Positions 62,601 to 64,000 of a stretch of DNA of 64,000 nt are shown piece after piece. Within the stretch, counting starts at the first letter, position 1, and every line of letters begins with the position of its first letter. The translations under genes and the position numbers were made by a program. The stretch is from Setophaga petechia (lineage: Eukaryota; Chordata; Aves; Passeriformes; Parulidae), in assembly GCA_024362935.1 (NCBI GenBank), contig JANCRA010000011.1, positions 6,441,501-6,505,500 on the forward strand, read 5' to 3'. The notes under the pieces were generated by a model, which saw only the letters and a list, made by a program, of their open reading frames with translations, was not told the origin of the DNA and made no database searches.

Positions 62601-64000
62601 AGGGCTTTCTGGATTAAAATACCCTTACCTTAGGCGTAACCCTAAGCCCTAAATTGGTCAATCAGACTAGGGTTAGGGACGGTCCCAAGGAAAAATGTGC
62701 AGAGGCAGCCATGTTGTGGCACTTTTTCGATCCCCTTGGGCTGCCTTTGCCAGCTGAATTGTGTCTGGAGCTCAAGCCTTTCTCATTTAAAAAACCCTAA
62801 CCCTAGGCGTAACCCTAACCCTAGCCCTAGACAGGTAAATCAGCCTAGGGTTAGGGATGGCGCCAAAGAAAAAGCTGTGGACGCAGCGATGTTGTGGCAC
62901 TTTTGCGCTCCCCTTGGAATAACTTTTGCAGTTGCAGTGTGCCTGGAGCTCAGGGCTTTCTGGATTAAAAAACCCTTACCCTAGGCGTAACCCTAAGCCC
63001 TAAACTGGTCAAGCAGCCTAGGGTTAGGGACGGTCCCAAGGAAAAATGTGCGGAGGCAGCCATGTTGTGGCACTTTTTCGATCCCCTTGGGCTGCCTTTG
63101 CCAGCTGAATTGTGTCTGGAGCTCAAGCCTTTCTCATTTAAAAAACCCTAACCCTAGGCGTAACCCTAACCCTAGCCCTAGACAGGTAAATCAGACTAGG
63201 GTTAGGGATGGCACCAAAGAAAAAGCTGTGGAGGCAGCGATGTTGTGGCACTTTTGCGCTCCCCTTGGGATACCTTTTGCAGTTGCAGTGTGCCTGGAGC
63301 TCAGGGCTTTCTGGATTAAAAAACCCTTACCCTAGGCGTAACCCTAACCCCTAAACTGGTCAATCAGCCTAGGGTTAGGGACGGTCCCAAGGAAAAATGT
63401 GCGGAGGCAGCCATGTTGTGGCACTTTTTCGATCCCCTTGGGCTGCCTTTGCCAGCTGAATTGTGTCTGGAGCTCAAGCCTTTCTCATTTAAAAAACCCT
63501 AACCCTAGGCGTAACCCTAACCCTAGCCCTAGATAGGTAAATCAGCCTAGGGTTAGGGATGGCGCCAAAGAAAAAGCTGTGGAGGCAGCGATGTTGTGGC
63601 ACTTTTGCACTCCCATTGGGATACCTTTTGCAGTTGCAGTGTGCCTGGAGCTCAGGGCTTTCTGGATTAAAACACGCTTACCCTAGGCGTAACCCTAACC
63701 CCTAAACTGGTCAATCAGCCTAGGGTTAGGGACGGTCCCAAGGAAAAATGTGCGGAGGCAGCCATGTTGTGGCACTTTTTCGATCCCCTTGGGCTGCCTT
63801 TGCCAGCTGAATTGTGTCTGGAGCTCAAGCCTTTCTCATTTAAAAAAGCCTAACCCAAGGCGTAACCCTAACCCTAGCCCTAGACAGGTAAATCAGCCTA
63901 GGGTTAGGGATGGCGCCAAAGAAAAAGCTGTGGAGGCAGCGATGTTGTGGCACTTTTGCGCTCCCCTTGGGATACCTTTTGCAGTTGCAGTGTGCCTGGA

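Larger units (their letters stand above)
56347..64000. repeat. 351-bp tandem satellite with telomere-like motifs, continuing past the window
   Basis: About 21.8 head-to-tail copies. The landmark TGCGGAGGCAGCCATG (some copies TGCAGAGG or TGCGAAAG) recurs every 351 bp, at 56379, 56730, 57081 and so on to 63750, with no indel seen. Each unit is a dimer: core A of 142 bp plus a 36-bp linker, then core B of 142 bp plus a 31-bp linker. Both cores start with CCTAGGGTTAGGG and end with CCCTAACCCTAGG (CCCTTACCCTAGG in B). The linkers are degenerate CCCTAA repeats. Since 351 is a multiple of 3, the same 95-codon frame recurs in every unit; it starts at GTG, shows no domain, and is judged passive. Confidence 0.95.

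Noticed and set aside
56316..63335. Series of 95-codon frames, considered as a tandem gene family
   Set aside because: They start at GTG, lie wholly in a satellite with telomeric linkers and show no domain. Recurrence is explained by the 351-bp period being a multiple of three.
56347..64000. Reading the array as a CRISPR array or as true terminal telomere
   Set aside because: There is no repeat/spacer alternation with unique spacers. TTAGGG motifs are short, degenerate and in both orientations, so it is neither CRISPR nor a terminal telomere tract.

Overview
The window looks like a piece of a bird chromosome, probably from a passerine, running from an AT-rich, gene-poor region into subtelomeric or heterochromatic satellite DNA. 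The avian call rests on 5'-truncated CR1 LINE fragments with the typical avian 3' region (9.6-10.3, 16.2-16.5 and 44.6 kb) and on two copies of a long endogenous-retrovirus LTR that I recognise from passerine genomes (15.45-16.15 and 22.3-23.2 kb). No complete protein-coding gene, rRNA, tRNA, CRISPR array or bacterial-type operon is visible.

1-47,150: low-copy AT-rich sequence. It holds the CR1 and LTR fragments, a decayed non-LTR reverse-transcriptase fragment (33.5-33.8 kb), microsatellites, one good candidate coding exon (43,318-43,458: 47 codons, phase 0/0, clean splice sites, gene not recognised), one weak microexon candidate, and a few stretches that look like conserved non-coding DNA by composition only. 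Most open frames here are chance.

47,150-55,280: a tandem satellite with a 369-372 bp monomer. Thirteen short units (S, about 370 bp) are interspersed with four long units (L, about 803 bp) in the order L S L SSSSS L SSSSSSS L. Each L unit carries a 69-bp near-perfect palindrome with 33-bp arms. The palindrome's central 45 bp is nine consecutive nTTCn/nGAAn pentamers in strict 5-bp phase, which is the building block of heat-shock elements.

55,280-56,346: the junction between the two satellites. An inverted, truncated LTR (about 506 bp) lies head-to-head with a complete 547-bp LTR, separated only by a polypurine tract. This makes a retroviral palindrome of about 1.07 kb.

56,347-64,000 (continuing past the edge): a second satellite of exactly 351 bp per unit, about 22 copies, with no length change seen. 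Each unit is a dimer of two diverged 142-bp cores. Each core is bounded by 13-bp inverted repeats of telomeric sequence (CCTAGGGTTAGGG / CCCTAACCCTAGG) and followed by a degenerate telomeric linker of 36 or 31 bp. The repeats contain the vertebrate TRF1/TRF2 telobox YTAGGGTTR.

The most interesting material is therefore the architecture of the last 17 kb: a satellite with embedded heat-shock-element-like palindromes, a fold-back LTR boundary, and a telobox-bounded dimeric satellite. Functional readings of these are inference from motif structure. Repeat family names, species and chromosome position could not be checked.
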